The notes beneath the pieces are model-generated. The model was given only the letters and a program-made list of their open reading frames with translations, did no database searches and was not told the origin of the DNA. Below, piece after piece: positions 27,036-37,216 of a DNA stretch of 51,919 bases. The position numbers were made by a program, and so were the translations under genes. How positions within the stretch are numbered: the first letter of the stretch is position 1; each line of letters starts with the position of its first letter. Origin of the DNA: Dehalococcoidia bacterium (GTDB lineage: Bacteria > Chloroflexota > Dehalococcoidia > Lucifugimonadales > UBA3495); the NCBI GenBank assembly GCA_003523055.1, contig DPHC01000020.1, positions 14,698 through 66,616 on the forward strand. Direction: 5' to 3'.

Positions 27036-29693
27036 ATGAGAAAATATAATATAAATGATATTTTAAGTAACTCCATATTTGGATTATTACTATTTTTGGT
27101 ATTTGTATTTCCGATTATTTTTATCACTGATGGAACCCTAGCACAGAATGCGACGGGTGATGAGACTAGAGGTGTATTTGCAAAGGCTATCGTCTTATGT
27201 GGATACATATCATGCAATTATGATTTGCCTAAAATATTGTTGGTTAGGTTAGTAGCCAGCAGCATTTTAGTATTGATGATATTGAAGTGGTTTGTAATGA
27301 ATGTGGATGTCAAAGTTTATGGATTGCAGAACCTTGTTTCAAAAACAATAGGAATAGTTACATTTAAATCATTTACTAATATATATTTTTTAATTAATTT
27401 ATGTGTTATTGCACTTTGCGTCATAATGTTTATCAGCTCTCTGATATCCTTATCAATTTCTAGCAGCTTATGGGGTCGGGTTCCACTGGCCGACGGTACT
27501 TCTCTCTATAATTTGTTTTCTATAATGATAATATTTGTAGCCATAGTGTCGCATATTAACTCAATGGATAAAGTTAAGTGGTTGTTATTAGGAATAATGA
27601 GTACAGGGTGCTTGGTTTCGATAATAGGTTTATACGAATTTTATAGCCAGATTGATTCTGATAATTTAATTAGAATTAATTCTACTACTGCTAACCCAAT
27701 TGTTTTAGCATCGTTTTTGGTATTTTCAATCGGTATATCATTCTTAATGTTGTGCCAATTGAAGTACAATAAAGTATTAACGTACGCATTAACAATATTT
27801 GTTTTAGCTGTTCAAATCTGGGCTTTATTATTAACTCAGAGTCGCGGACCTATTATTTCGATTACTATGCTGTTAATTGTATTAGGGTCGATATACCTAT
27901 TTAAAAATATTAATATTAATTCTTTTAAACATTCGATATCAGTGATTGTTTCTATAGCTATCCCGATAGCAATTTTGACTTTTTCCGCGGGCTACATACA
28001 GACCACAGGAGACGTTTTGTCTAGTCAATCTAATGATGTTATTGGATCCCTCCAAAGTAGATTTAGTTCAGTGTCGGAGTCAGCCTCTGCAGGTGGAATT
28101 CAATCAAGAATTTGGATTTGGTCAGACTCTGTAAAATTAATGACCGGTCCTGAACAATATGATGTGTTACAAAACACGAATTATTTTACTAGGCTTATGT
28201 TTGGATATGGTATGGATACATTTCCGTTGATTAGTAGTATAAGTGCCAGTCCAATAGGCCCAGAACAAAGCCCTCAGGTTTACTTATATGCACATAATGT
28301 TTTAATACATTGGTTAGTTGAAATTGGAGTACTAGGATTATTATTAAATTTAGCAATTATAATAATGGTGCTATTTTTAGCTGCAAAGACAATTTTGTAC
28401 GGAACTCTGAGTTCCGGCAAACAAAAACTTATCATATTGATGTTATCTACAATTTTAGTATTTAACTTAATTGATCAATTAACAAATGTAATGTCAGTTG
28501 GCGATCTACTTTTTAGATGGATTATTCTCGGAATTGTTTTCAAATTATGTTTAATGGTTGCATCAAATAACAGCATTAAAAAGGTAATCCCACAGATTAA
28601 TATGTCACATTTACAAGGTAAACTGCGCGATATTAACGTATTGTCAAGATTTGGTGTTGTTATTGTTATTGTTGTAACTGTTATAGGGTTTACTTGGGTT
28701 AATACAATAAATTATGGGATTAGTGCTTTCCAAGCTGGTAAAGCGTCTGAATTTATGAGCCAAAAAGATTATGCCCAAGCCTACTCTGTAATGGATAAAG
28801 CGTTATCCTTATCACCGAGATCATTCGCATATTATCATTGGGCATCTGAGGCGTTAGAAGGATTAATTGTAAATGGCGGAACTTACATTGAATGCAGTTT
28901 GGATGGATCTAGCTATGGACAATGCGTGTCTTCTAAATTATTTGAACTTGATGATGCGGCAACACGAAGTAGACCGTTAGAATCAACTAGCCACATACAG
29001 GCAGCTAATTCATCCTTGAAACTTTATGCATATGACCCAGAATATAAATCTCAGTTCATTTCGTCTGTTAACAAAGCTGCTTTATTGGCTCCTCAAAATT
29101 GGAAACTCCGTAATTGGATTGCGTTGGGGTATTTACAACTGGGTTCTATTGACTCAGCCAACCAAATGTTGACCGAATCAATAGAAATTACGGGAGCAAC
29201 CAAAAATGCTGCCAATGCTGTTTTCTTAGAAGGGTTAATACACCAACAACGTGGGCAATTTGACGATGCTATTTTAAAATATACTTATACTATTGAATTA
29301 TCCCAAGATGAGTCCATAACATTTAAAGCTTTTAACAATAGAGGTTTAATATATAGAAATTTATCAAACTATGATAAGGCTAAAGAAGATTTTGAAAATG
29401 CACTAGATATAGATGGGTTTGCTGCTGAAGTGCATAATAACCTGGGTGGTTTGTATTTAGATAATGCTAGATTCCCCGATGCCTTATCCTCATTTAGTAG
29501 ATCAATATATGCTGATGAAAATTACGGCCCAGCCTATTATAATCGGTCGCTAATATTTGCGGGTAGAGGTGATAGAGAGGATGCTATTAATGATTTAAAT
29601 AAGGCAAACAGTCTCGGTATGGATGTTAAAGAATTAAGACAGGAAATTGAACGGATGCTTAAAGCTTATGCTGATTTGAATTCAGGTAGCTAA
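27036..29693 (+). CDS. O-antigen ligase/polymerase-like membrane protein with TPR tail
   Basis: 885 residues. The N-terminal ~560 residues have roughly 12 hydrophobic spans and a Wzy_C/O-antigen-ligase core: LLLTQSRGPIISITMLLIVLG (about 265-285) and the large extracytoplasmic loop with MFGYGMDTFP and YLYAHNVLIHWLVEIGVLGLL (about 388-435). The C-terminal part from ~570 holds tetratricopeptide repeats (FQAGKASEFMSQKDYAQAYSVMDKALSL, KAFNNRGLIYRNLSNYDKAKEDFENALDID, AEVHNNLGGLYLDNARFPDALSSFSRSIY). Likely transfers or polymerises a surface glycan, with TPRs recruiting partners. No glycosyltransferase genes are adjacent. Confidence 0.88.
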   Translation: MRKYNINDILSNSIFGLLLFLVFVFPIIFITDGTLAQNATGDETRGVFAKAIVLCGYISCNYDLPKILLVRLVASSILVLMILKWFVMNVDVKVYGLQNLVSKTIGIVTFKSFTNIYFLINLCVIALCVIMFISSLISLSISSSLWGRVPLADGTSLYNLFSIMIIFVAIVSHINSMDKVKWLLLGIMSTGCLVSIIGLYEFYSQIDSDNLIRINSTTANPIVLASFLVFSIGISFLMLCQLKYNKVLTYALTIFVLAVQIWALLLTQSRGPIISITMLLIVLGSIYLFKNININSFKHSISVIVSIAIPIAILTFSAGYIQTTGDVLSSQSNDVIGSLQSRFSSVSESASAGGIQSRIWIWSDSVKLMTGPEQYDVLQNTNYFTRLMFGYGMDTFPLISSISASPIGPEQSPQVYLYAHNVLIHWLVEIGVLGLLLNLAIIIMVLFLAAKTILYGTLSSGKQKLIILMLSTILVFNLIDQLTNVMSVGDLLFRWIILGIVFKLCLMVASNNSIKKVIPQINMSHLQGKLRDINVLSRFGVVIVIVVTVIGFTWVNTINYGISAFQAGKASEFMSQKDYAQAYSVMDKALSLSPRSFAYYHWASEALEGLIVNGGTYIECSLDGSSYGQCVSSKLFELDDAATRSRPLESTSHIQAANSSLKLYAYDPEYKSQFISSVNKAALLAPQNWKLRNWIALGYLQLGSIDSANQMLTESIEITGATKNAANAVFLEGLIHQQRGQFDDAILKYTYTIELSQDESITFKAFNNRGLIYRNLSNYDKAKEDFENALDIDGFAAEVHNNLGGLYLDNARFPDALSSFSRSIYADENYGPAYYNRSLIFAGRGDREDAINDLNKANSLGMDVKELRQEIERMLKAYADLNSGS

Positions 29694-29702
29694 TAGGTAT
29701 TC

Positions 29703-32090
29703 TTATAAATATGCAACGGTCACAGCGTCACTGCTAAAAGTTGGGCGAGCCTGATAATTCGATACTAGGGGATGGTTGTGTAGAAATTCTCGTATACTTT
29801 GCCGGAGCCTTCCAGTGCCATCTCCATGTATGATTTTTATTTGCTTGTTTCCTTGAGTGAAATTATCATTTATTACCTGGTCTAACTCTTCAATGGCTTC
29901 ATGTACGCGATATCCATGAAAATCGATTTCCGTAACGCTCGGATAAGTATTTTGGTTAAGCAATTCAGGTGTCTTGATATTTCTACTTGGAGTTGAGTCA
30001 GTTAATATGTCTAAAATTTGATTGATATGAACTTTTGTCTTTATCGATCCTACTGCCACTTCAATAACATTATATTTATCAGGGGTAGATAAAATAAGAC
30101 CCGGAGCGTTAAACCCGTGGAGCTTCACATTCAGGTTGGGTATGATCTCTTCTTTGCTGTATTTATGAGGTACATTGATTGGTTCCCATCTTGGCGAGCT
30201 AATCATTTGCAAAACTTGATTAATATCTTTTTTATGTTGTAAATACTGCTGGGACGTTATGATTTTATTCTCTTGAAATTGTTTTTCTATTTCTGACAGA
30301 AGTTGAGTACTTTTATCTTCTATTTCAGCTTTTGTTTTATTAATCAAGGACAATTTAAGTTGATCTACGGACGCCAAAGATTCTTCTAGTTCGCTTTTAA
30401 TGTTTTTTGATTCTATTTCATTGTTGGTGATAGATGATTTTAAGTCTTGTATTTCTGACATTTTAGTGGACAAATCCTCTAAAATACTATGAATTTCCTT
30501 GTATTCTGTTGATAGGAATGAAGTGGCGTCTTCGATTATTGACTCAGGTATTTGTGCTATTTTTGCTATTGCAATACCTAATGATTTTCCAGGTATTCCG
30601 ATTTGGAATTCATATGTAGGTGATAAAGTTATGGGATCAAATTCTAGATTGCCGTTAATCATTCCGTCTTTGAGATGGATGAAATTGCAGATTTCTGTCA
30701 GATGAGTAGTAGCAAAAACCATAACACCATTATTGTTGAAATAATTTAAAAACGATTTGGCTAGGGCACTTCCTTCTTCTGGATCAGTGTTGGATCCTAA
30801 TTCATCCAGTAACACTACTGAGTTGGTAGTGCAGTTTGCAATAATATTTTTCATGTTATTCATTTGGCCAGTGAAAGTTGATAAAGATTCAGACATATTC
30901 TGGTAATCGCCTATATCTGCAAATATGTTGTCTATGAATGGTAATTCGAAATTTTCCGCTGGCGTATGTAATCCACATTTAGCCATTATGATCAACAAAC
31001 CAATAGTTTTTATTGTGAGTGTTTTTCCGCCAGAGTTAGGACCTGTTATTAATAATATATTGGTCTGGTTTTCTATAGTCACGTTTAGGGGAACAGCATT
31101 AGAAAACAGAAGAGGGTGACGAATTTGCTGTAAATTGTATTTGGTTCCTTGTTTGCTGCTGGATTGAAAGACAGGGACACAGCAATTTTGGGTTATAGAC
31201 ATTTGTCCTTTAGCGAATGCCAAGTCTAATTTAGTATATATTGCGATACTGTTATCAATAGATGTGGTTAATGTGGCAATGGATTCTGATAAGTCACGTA
31301 ATATGGATGTTTCTTCTCTGTCTATAGTTAGTTGTAATTCAATCACTTCATTGCCTAATTCGATTACGTTTATGGGTTCTATGAATACCGTTGCACCACT
31401 GTCAGATACGTCATGGACTATACCATTGGAATATGAACGAAATTCAGATTTAATTAGTAATACAGGTCTATGATTTCTTTCAGTAATGATTTGCTCTTGT
31501 ACAATACCTTGTTCTGTAAGTTTTTCTAATTCTATTTCCATCCGTTCATGCAATGTATATTTTATTCTTGTCAGGTCTCTTCTGAGAGGACCCAGGATGC
31601 GGCTAGCGCTATCAAGAACCTCTCCAGATGGGCTAATGCTTTGGTTGATGCGCTTACTTAAGGGACCTAAATTTGGGAGGCATTTAGTCAGTTCAGCAAT
31701 TTTAGGTGAAGTTACGGCAGCGAAATGTTCTTTTATATTTGTGATTGTTTGAGCAAATGATGAAAAAATTTTAATTTGAGGTGCAGTTAACGTAGCTCCC
31801 ATATTTATCAGACGCACGCTATCTATTATGTCTGTATTTATAGAACTAGGCATAATTATACCTAGTTCTATAATTTTCCGGGCTTCAGTGGTATAGGATA
31901 AAGCTTCTTTTATTTCTTGTAAGTCTGTTAGTGGTTCTAACGCTAATGCTTGTTGTTTTGCAAGGTGAGTTTTGCAATATTTGGCTAGTGTTTCTTTTAA
32001 TGTTTCAAAATCAAGCAACTTAGGCATATTGGGTAGCAAATGTGATGTGTTTTGAAAATTTTGTTTCTGTGTCTCTGTCATTAATTTCAA
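29703..32090 (-). CDS. mutS2: MutS2-family ATPase with Smr domain
   Basis: 795 residues. The core and lever domain (RSEFRSYSNGIVHDVSDSGATVFIEP, about 215-240) lead to the ABC-type ATPase: Walker A GPNSGGKT (about 352-359) and Walker B VVLLDELGSNTDPEEGSALA (about 421-440). A long coiled region follows at ~520-620, then a C-terminal Smr nuclease-type domain with DFHGYRVHEAIEEL and IIHGDGTGRLRQSIREFL. MutS2 acts on branched DNA and, in Bacillus, on collided ribosomes. No MutS mismatch-recognition domain. Converges on the O-antigen-ligase gene. Confidence 0.96.
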   Translation of the reverse strand: MKLMTETQKQNFQNTSHLLPNMPKLLDFETLKETLAKYCKTHLAKQQALALEPLTDLQEIKEALSYTTEARKIIELGIIMPSSINTDIIDSVRLINMGATLTAPQIKIFSSFAQTITNIKEHFAAVTSPKIAELTKCLPNLGPLSKRINQSISPSGEVLDSASRILGPLRRDLTRIKYTLHERMEIELEKLTEQGIVQEQIITERNHRPVLLIKSEFRSYSNGIVHDVSDSGATVFIEPINVIELGNEVIELQLTIDREETSILRDLSESIATLTTSIDNSIAIYTKLDLAFAKGQMSITQNCCVPVFQSSSKQGTKYNLQQIRHPLLFSNAVPLNVTIENQTNILLITGPNSGGKTLTIKTIGLLIIMAKCGLHTPAENFELPFIDNIFADIGDYQNMSESLSTFTGQMNNMKNIIANCTTNSVVLLDELGSNTDPEEGSALAKSFLNYFNNNGVMVFATTHLTEICNFIHLKDGMINGNLEFDPITLSPTYEFQIGIPGKSLGIAIAKIAQIPESIIEDATSFLSTEYKEIHSILEDLSTKMSEIQDLKSSITNNEIESKNIKSELEESLASVDQLKLSLINKTKAEIEDKSTQLLSEIEKQFQENKIITSQQYLQHKKDINQVLQMISSPRWEPINVPHKYSKEEIIPNLNVKLHGFNAPGLILSTPDKYNVIEVAVGSIKTKVHINQILDILTDSTPSRNIKTPELLNQNTYPSVTEIDFHGYRVHEAIEELDQVINDNFTQGNKQIKIIHGDGTGRLRQSIREFLHNHPLVSNYQARPTFSSDAVTVAYL

Positions 32091-32229
32091 CTAAAGCTTT
32101 TAGAATAATCCTTACATTTTTTCATGTTAAATAGATATACACTATAGTAACTCGTACTTCAAATTATATGGTAACAAATTTATGGTAGCATGTTTTATTA
32201 TGATAGGTTTATTTTGTGTTGGAGATTAA

Positions 32230-32682
32230 ATGAGTGACAAAGACATTTTAATAGTTATTGAACAGTTTCAAAAATCCCATGAAGCATTACTAGACAGTTT
32301 AGGAGAAGTGGAACCAAAGGAAGCGTTTGAAGGCTCCCAATGGTCTATAAGTGATGTGTTAATTCATTTAAATTTGAGCAAATTTATTGATGCATTAGAG
32401 AAAATTGTTTCACAAGAAAGTCTAATGTTACCTAAATACGAAACTTTAGAAGTTGCATTTCAGAGCTATATTTCAGAAATAAAAATTAATCATGAGAGGT
32501 TGATTGAATTGTTACAGCGGATTCCGTCAGACATGTTGGATAAAAAAGTAACAGAATGTAATCCTGAAAACAATTACCCGGCATTAACATTACTTGATTT
32601 ACTAAAACGCATGTCAAAACATGAATTTGTTCATGCACAACAAATTGTTAATACACTCACTGAAGTTCGCAACAAAGATTAA
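32230..32682 (+). CDS. DinB-family four-helix protein
   Basis: 150 residues with the DinB/YfiT pattern: FQKSHEALLDSLGEVEPKEAF, then WSISDVLIHLNLSKF containing one metal-type histidine, and MSKHEFVHAQQIVNTL with the H-x3-H pair near the C-terminus. DinB-like proteins bind a divalent metal and include thiol-dependent transferases (bacillithiol, mycothiol). The thiol partner here is unknown. Stands alone upstream of the NIPSNAP gene. Confidence 0.8.
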   Translation: MSDKDILIVIEQFQKSHEALLDSLGEVEPKEAFEGSQWSISDVLIHLNLSKFIDALEKIVSQESLMLPKYETLEVAFQSYISEIKINHERLIELLQRIPSDMLDKKVTECNPENNYPALTLLDLLKRMSKHEFVHAQQIVNTLTEVRNKD

Positions 32683-32750
32683 GAGTTGCCTTTTATGATC
32701 CATTTGTTACACTAAAGCAAATTTACAATTACCTAAGGAGGATGTGTCCA

Positions 32751-33365
32751 ATGCTGTATGAAGTTAGAACATATATTTTGAAAGCTGGTAGTATACCCCA
32801 TTTCGAAGATGAATTTGAGAAAGCCTTGCCCGCACGAGAAAAACTTTCTAAATTAGGGGCGCTTTGGCACACAGAAATAGGACCGTTAAACCAAGTTATT
32901 CATGTATGGCCGTATGAAAGTATTGAAGAACGAAGTGCTATTAGAGCTGAAGCGATAGCTACAGGAGTATGGCCTCCGAAAATGGATCCAGGCACTATCA
33001 TAAACATGCAATCTGAAATATTTATTCCTGCACCATTTATGAGACCTCTAGGTGGAGACCAAGCTTTAGGAAATGTATATGAGATGCGTACATACACTTA
33101 TCAACCTGGCGCCATGCCGGAAGTAGTAAAGCGATGGGGAGAACGTATTGTTGAAAGGGAACAATCTTCACCGTTAGCTGCCGGGATGTATAGTGATCTT
33201 GGTGGATTAAACAAATGGGTTCATATTTGGCCATATAAAGACTTAAACCATAGAGCTGAAATCAGATCAAATAGAGGAGAGAACTGGCCGCCTCCAACCC
33301 GAGAATTTATTGTTTCTCAAGAGAGTAAAATTATGATTCCAGCTAATTGCTCACCTATGCACTAA
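32751..33365 (+). CDS. NIPSNAP-family protein, two domains
   Basis: 204 residues consisting of two ferredoxin-like NIPSNAP domains: LYEVRTYILKAGSIPHFEDEFEKALP, with IHVWPYESIEERSAIRA, and VYEMRTYTYQPGAMPEVVKRW, with VHIWPYKDLNHRAEIRS. I chose ATG 32751 because the GGAGG site at 32737-32741 is 9-10 nt upstream. A frame-compatible ATG at 32742 touches that site. Family members are mostly uncharacterised dimeric barrels. Followed by an LLM oxidoreductase gene. Confidence 0.88.
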   Translation: MLYEVRTYILKAGSIPHFEDEFEKALPAREKLSKLGALWHTEIGPLNQVIHVWPYESIEERSAIRAEAIATGVWPPKMDPGTIINMQSEIFIPAPFMRPLGGDQALGNVYEMRTYTYQPGAMPEVVKRWGERIVEREQSSPLAAGMYSDLGGLNKWVHIWPYKDLNHRAEIRSNRGENWPPPTREFIVSQESKIMIPANCSPMH

Positions 33366-33417
33366 ACTCAATTTTTTAAACCAAAACTGAATATCAGTTC
33401 AGTATTTAGGAGAATAT

Positions 33418-34263
33418 ATGGATATAGGTATCACAATGTTTGTTACTCAAACATCGATTCATGTTTCGACGTTAGCGAAGTACTGTGAAGATTTTGGATT
33501 TGAATCTTTGTGGTTGCCTGAACATTCAGCGATACCTGTTAATACTACTAGTCCATGGGGGGGATCTGACGATGGTAAGATACCTCCCTGGTACTATGAG
33601 ACTACAGATCCTTTCATAAGTTTGGCTCATGCGTCTGCAGTGACCACTAAATTGAAATTAGGTACAGGCATATGCCTGGTTCCTGAGCGTAATCCCATAG
33701 TATTGGCGAAAGAAATAGCTACCCTGGACCACTATTCTGATGGCAGATTTCTGTTTGGAATAGGTTCAGGATGGTTGAAAGAGGAAACAGAATTATTTGG
33801 AGTTAATTTTTCAGACAGAGTCAAAGTAATGCAAGAGTCTATTGAAGCAATGAAATCTTTATGGATGGATGATGAATCTGAATATTCAGGAGAATTCATC
33901 AAATTTCCTCCTGTGATTTCTAGGCCAAAGCCTTCACAAAAACCCCATCCTCCAATTTATATAGGAGGTAAGGCAAAACAAGTATTTGAAAGAGTAGTTA
34001 AATGGGGCAATGGATGGATGCCGAACAGAGTAACGCCTGAAGAAGTAGAAAAAGGTCGTAAAGAATTAAATCGAATAGCCTTGGAAAACTCTAAAAACCC
34101 CAAAGACTTCTCAATTTCAGTATTTGGACAACCTCCAGATAAAGAATTACTGCATGCATTTGAAGAAGCTGGAGCCGACAGAATAATGATAAGATTTCAA
34201 GGCACTTCAGAGTCAGAAACTTTAAAAGCATTAGAAGATATTTCTAGAAACATACTCAGTTAG
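33418..34263 (+). CDS. LLM-class (F420-type) flavin-dependent oxidoreductase
   Basis: 281-residue TIM-barrel of the bacterial luciferase family. MDIGITMFVTQTSIHVSTLAKYCEDFGFESLWLPEHS starts it, followed by LGTGICLVPERNPIVLAKEIATLDHYSDGRFLFGIGSGWLKEE (about 79-121) and RPKPSQKPHPPIYIGGKAKQVFERV. Features match the F420-dependent subgroup (TIGR03619-like), although FMN-dependent forms exist. The physiological substrate is unknown. Part of a run of small accessory metabolic genes. Confidence 0.88.
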   Translation: MDIGITMFVTQTSIHVSTLAKYCEDFGFESLWLPEHSAIPVNTTSPWGGSDDGKIPPWYYETTDPFISLAHASAVTTKLKLGTGICLVPERNPIVLAKEIATLDHYSDGRFLFGIGSGWLKEETELFGVNFSDRVKVMQESIEAMKSLWMDDESEYSGEFIKFPPVISRPKPSQKPHPPIYIGGKAKQVFERVVKWGNGWMPNRVTPEEVEKGRKELNRIALENSKNPKDFSISVFGQPPDKELLHAFEEAGADRIMIRFQGTSESETLKALEDISRNILS

Positions 34264-34280
34264 AAATTGGCAGGTACATT

Positions 34281-34667
34281 GTGCTAACAAATGATAATTC
34301 CGAACTATTGACCGTGAATCAACAATTTTATGAAGCTTTTGGTTCTTTAGACATAGAACTTATGGATACTATCTGGACCCATGATGCAGATGTATTTTGT
34401 ATTCATCCTGGTTGGGAGCCATTAATTACCTGGGATAGCATACATTCGAGTTGGACAAACATTTTCGCAAATAGTACATTAATGATGTTTAACATAGAAA
34501 TTTTAAAAATAATTAAACATTCAGATATAGGAGTAATTATTTGCAAAGAAAATGTGAGCAGTTTGATTAACGGGAGAGCCACTAATTTTTCAGTAGTAGC
34601 TGTTAACACCTACAAGCTAAGTTTTGAAAATTGGAAATTGACTTCTCATCATGGTTCACCAGTGTAA
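34281..34667 (+). CDS. NTF2/SnoaL-like protein
   Basis: 128 residues from a GTG start 17 nt after the LLM gene. An NTF2-like cone fold is suggested by LLTVNQQFYEAFGSLDIELMDTIWTHDADVFCIHPGWEPLITWDSIHSSWTNIF, the typical 'SnoaL_3' beginning with HPGW and the W..I..SW helix. Paired with the oxidoreductase gene, it may share its pathway. Catalytic role unproven. Confidence 0.82.
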   Translation: MLTNDNSELLTVNQQFYEAFGSLDIELMDTIWTHDADVFCIHPGWEPLITWDSIHSSWTNIFANSTLMMFNIEILKIIKHSDIGVIICKENVSSLINGRATNFSVVAVNTYKLSFENWKLTSHHGSPV

Positions 34668-34700
34668 AGTGACAAGGTATTTTACATACAGAATTAATAG

Positions 34701-35603
34701 TTAATCTAATTCACTTAGAAATTGTGAATATACTTCTAGAAAATTGACTGGATTGTCCCCTTGTACTAAATGGCCTGCATTTGGGACTGTTTTAATTTGG
34801 CATTGAGGAATAGCTTCTTGCATTCTCATCATTGTATCGTCGTTAAACACGTCGCTGTTCGCTCCTCTTATAATTAAAGTAGGGCATGATATATTAGGAA
34901 TCATATTCCATAAATTAATAGAAGTAATAGTCTGTGACTGGTAATTTGGATCTCTCATGACTTTATCGTATTTCCACGACCATTTACCATCTGATCTTTG
35001 GCGTATATTGTATTTCAATGATCCTAATACTTGTTCCAATGGTCTTCCTGTATATTCCTGGATTCTTTCGGCAAATTCTTCAAAGCTGGATAGTTCATCA
35101 GGAAGAGATTTGAAGCTTTGCATTCGCTTTCGCCCTACTTGTTGAGTATCAGGTCCAGTGTCAACAATTGTTAGTGATTTTAATAGTTGGGAGTTTTGTG
35201 AAGCCCATGAGTAGCTATTACGCCCGCCCATGGAATGCCCAACGAGGTGGAATTCTTGTAATCCTAAACTGCTGATAATGGAGTTTATATCTTTGACTTG
35301 CTCTTGGGTAGAATAATCCGATGTAGGAGACCAATCGCTATCTCCGTGGCCTCGTTGGTCTAGTGCTATTATCCTGTATTTGTCAGATAGAGCTAGACTT
35401 ATAAAATCCCAACTGTGAGCTTGTTGTGCATTTCCATGCAGCATTAGTATGGTAGGAGAATTTATTTCACCCCATTCTAGATAGTGAAAGTTCATATTCC
35501 TTGCGGCTATATTTCTATCTAGTGGTTCGTTATTTTGGGTAAATGGAATTCCTTTTTGGCGTGCTGCTTCAAATAATGTAAGACCTTGAGATTCTAGCTC
35601 CAT
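34701..35603 (-). CDS. Alpha/beta hydrolase
   Basis: 300 residues with the alpha/beta-hydrolase fold: oxyanion region ILMLHGNAQQAHSWDFI (about 52-68), DQRGHGDSDWS (about 81-91), nucleophile elbow GHSMGGR (about 121-127), acid region LIIRGANSDVF (about 246-256), and histidine in NAGHLVQGDNP (about 277-287). A complete catalytic triad is visible. It could be an esterase, lipase or C-C hydrolase; no substrate clue. Converges with the SnoaL-like gene. Confidence 0.92.
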   Translation of the reverse strand: MELESQGLTLFEAARQKGIPFTQNNEPLDRNIAARNMNFHYLEWGEINSPTILMLHGNAQQAHSWDFISLALSDKYRIIALDQRGHGDSDWSPTSDYSTQEQVKDINSIISSLGLQEFHLVGHSMGGRNSYSWASQNSQLLKSLTIVDTGPDTQQVGRKRMQSFKSLPDELSSFEEFAERIQEYTGRPLEQVLGSLKYNIRQRSDGKWSWKYDKVMRDPNYQSQTITSINLWNMIPNISCPTLIIRGANSDVFNDDTMMRMQEAIPQCQIKTVPNAGHLVQGDNPVNFLEVYSQFLSELD

Positions 35604-35741
35604 ATCAACCTCTGTTCAATATACATGAACTTTAACATTTAACGACACTAATTTAAATAAGTAAAAAGGTTTCTTTTGTTTGTGCATGGTGCTATTATTA
35701 ACCTCTTGACAATATAAATGTGCTAGGAAATCAGGAGGAAT

Positions 35742-36389
35742 ATGGCTACCCAAACAATAACCTTAGAGACTCAAGAACGAGTTGTTTTAGGTAAAAAAGT
35801 TAAATTACTGAGATCTGCTGGAATTGTACCGGTACATCTCTACGGAGCATCCCTAGATTCTCAGGCTTTGCAGTGCGAGCAAAGACCGCTTGTTAGAGCG
35901 CTTGCTGCAGCTGGCTCAAACACTCCTATAATGTTATCTGTTGAAGGTAAAGATGATTCTGTATTGACCTTTGCCAGAGAAATTCAATGGGATCCTAGAA
36001 CTGACACAATTTTGCATGTGGATTTTCTAGCAGTAGATGCAACGGCATTAATAAGTGCATTAGTTCCCACAATTATAGTTGGTGAGGCTCCTGGTGCTAG
36101 AGCAGTGTCAGGACAAGTAAGTTTATTGATTAGAGAATTAATGGTGCAAGCTTTACCATTGGAAATGCCCATGGAAATAGAAATTGACGCTACGCTTTTA
36201 ACAACGCCAGAATCAGTAATACGAAGAGAAGATATAAACATAAGTAATGATGTAGAATTAATTGGTGAACCAGATGTTATTGTGGCTAGGATTGTAATAC
36301 CTAGAGCAGCTGTATCGTTGGGAGACGAAACTTCTGATCAACCTGTAACAACCGTTATATCCGAGGAAACTACTGAGACTGAAGAATAA
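35742..36389 (+). CDS. rplY: 50S ribosomal protein L25 (CTC/TL5 form)
   Basis: 215 residues: the N-terminal L25 5S-rRNA-binding domain (TLETQERVVLGKKVKLLRSAGIVPVHLYGA, then VLTFAREIQWDPRTDTILHVDFLAV) and a C-terminal TL5-type beta domain (LIRELMVQALPLEMPMEIEIDATLL), ending in an acidic Glu/Thr tail. The ~185-220 length is usual for the CTC form. AGGAGG ribosome site right before the ATG. No neighbouring pth gene in the window. Confidence 0.96.
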   Translation: MATQTITLETQERVVLGKKVKLLRSAGIVPVHLYGASLDSQALQCEQRPLVRALAAAGSNTPIMLSVEGKDDSVLTFAREIQWDPRTDTILHVDFLAVDATALISALVPTIIVGEAPGARAVSGQVSLLIRELMVQALPLEMPMEIEIDATLLTTPESVIRREDINISNDVELIGEPDVIVARIVIPRAAVSLGDETSDQPVTTVISEETTETEE

Positions 36390-36431
36390 TAACGATTGCC
36401 TGCCCCGTGAATACTAAGGAGAAATTGTCTT

Positions 36432-37202
36432 ATGTATATGGTTTATCTTGGGGAATCAACTAACTTCGATGCTGAATCTGTAAATACAGAAAAGCAGCAA
36501 CAAGTTCATACCGGTTTAATTATCCATGAAAGAAATTGGGTAGCTATGAATGGCGAATTTCTTGCTGTTTGTAAGAGGTACTTCATAGCAGAGGTTGATG
36601 ATGCTGATTTTCGATTCAATCCTGAAGATATGTATGAAGGTACTGGACCGTTTGATACATGGGATGATAATAAGAGAATGTCTTTCATACAAGATGTTCT
36701 AGATATATTGATAAAGAAAGAAATTCCCATGATCGCTGCCGCGTTGAATCACGGCATATATGAAAAAGCTAAAACAACCTTGCAAAATCCAGAGGCGTTG
36801 ACTAAACCCATAGCAGAAATAATAATGGAACGATTCTTGTTAGCTTTGAATATGTTTGTTGATGAATTGCAGATGTCTACTATGGATCCAAACCAAATAA
36901 TGGAATCTACATGGGCTATAGATGATTATAGTCTTTTAATTGCACAGTACGGCGGAACAATTGGTCCTCATTTCATGAAGAATTTTCTTAGCAATGAATT
37001 AAATATTCCCAATCCATCCATCATTGAAGACATAACATTTGCTAGCCCAGATTATTCAGGAATGTTGCAGTTAGCCAACCTAACTGCATATCTAGTAATG
37101 AGATGGTTAACTGAACCGGAAGCTAATGAGAATTATGTTGATTATATCAATGGTTTGCAAGATGGTAAGGTTCTGCAGGTTATTTATCCAGTCCAGTTAT
37201 AG
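36432..37202 (+). CDS. DUF3800-like protein
   Basis: 256 residues beginning MYMVYLGEST, the start typical of DUF3800 proteins (usually MYxxYxDES). Here Gly replaces the first acidic residue of the D-E-S trio, which is expected to be part of an RNase-H-like metal site, so activity may be lost or altered. Later ALNMFVDELQM and TWAIDDYSLLIAQYGG also fit. The function of the family is not established; some members sit near restriction or toxin genes, which is not the case here. Convergent with phnE. Confidence 0.6.
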   Translation: MYMVYLGESTNFDAESVNTEKQQQVHTGLIIHERNWVAMNGEFLAVCKRYFIAEVDDADFRFNPEDMYEGTGPFDTWDDNKRMSFIQDVLDILIKKEIPMIAAALNHGIYEKAKTTLQNPEALTKPIAEIIMERFLLALNMFVDELQMSTMDPNQIMESTWAIDDYSLLIAQYGGTIGPHFMKNFLSNELNIPNPSIIEDITFASPDYSGMLQLANLTAYLVMRWLTEPEANENYVDYINGLQDGKVLQVIYPVQL

Positions 37203-37216
37203 TATTAGGTAGTCAA

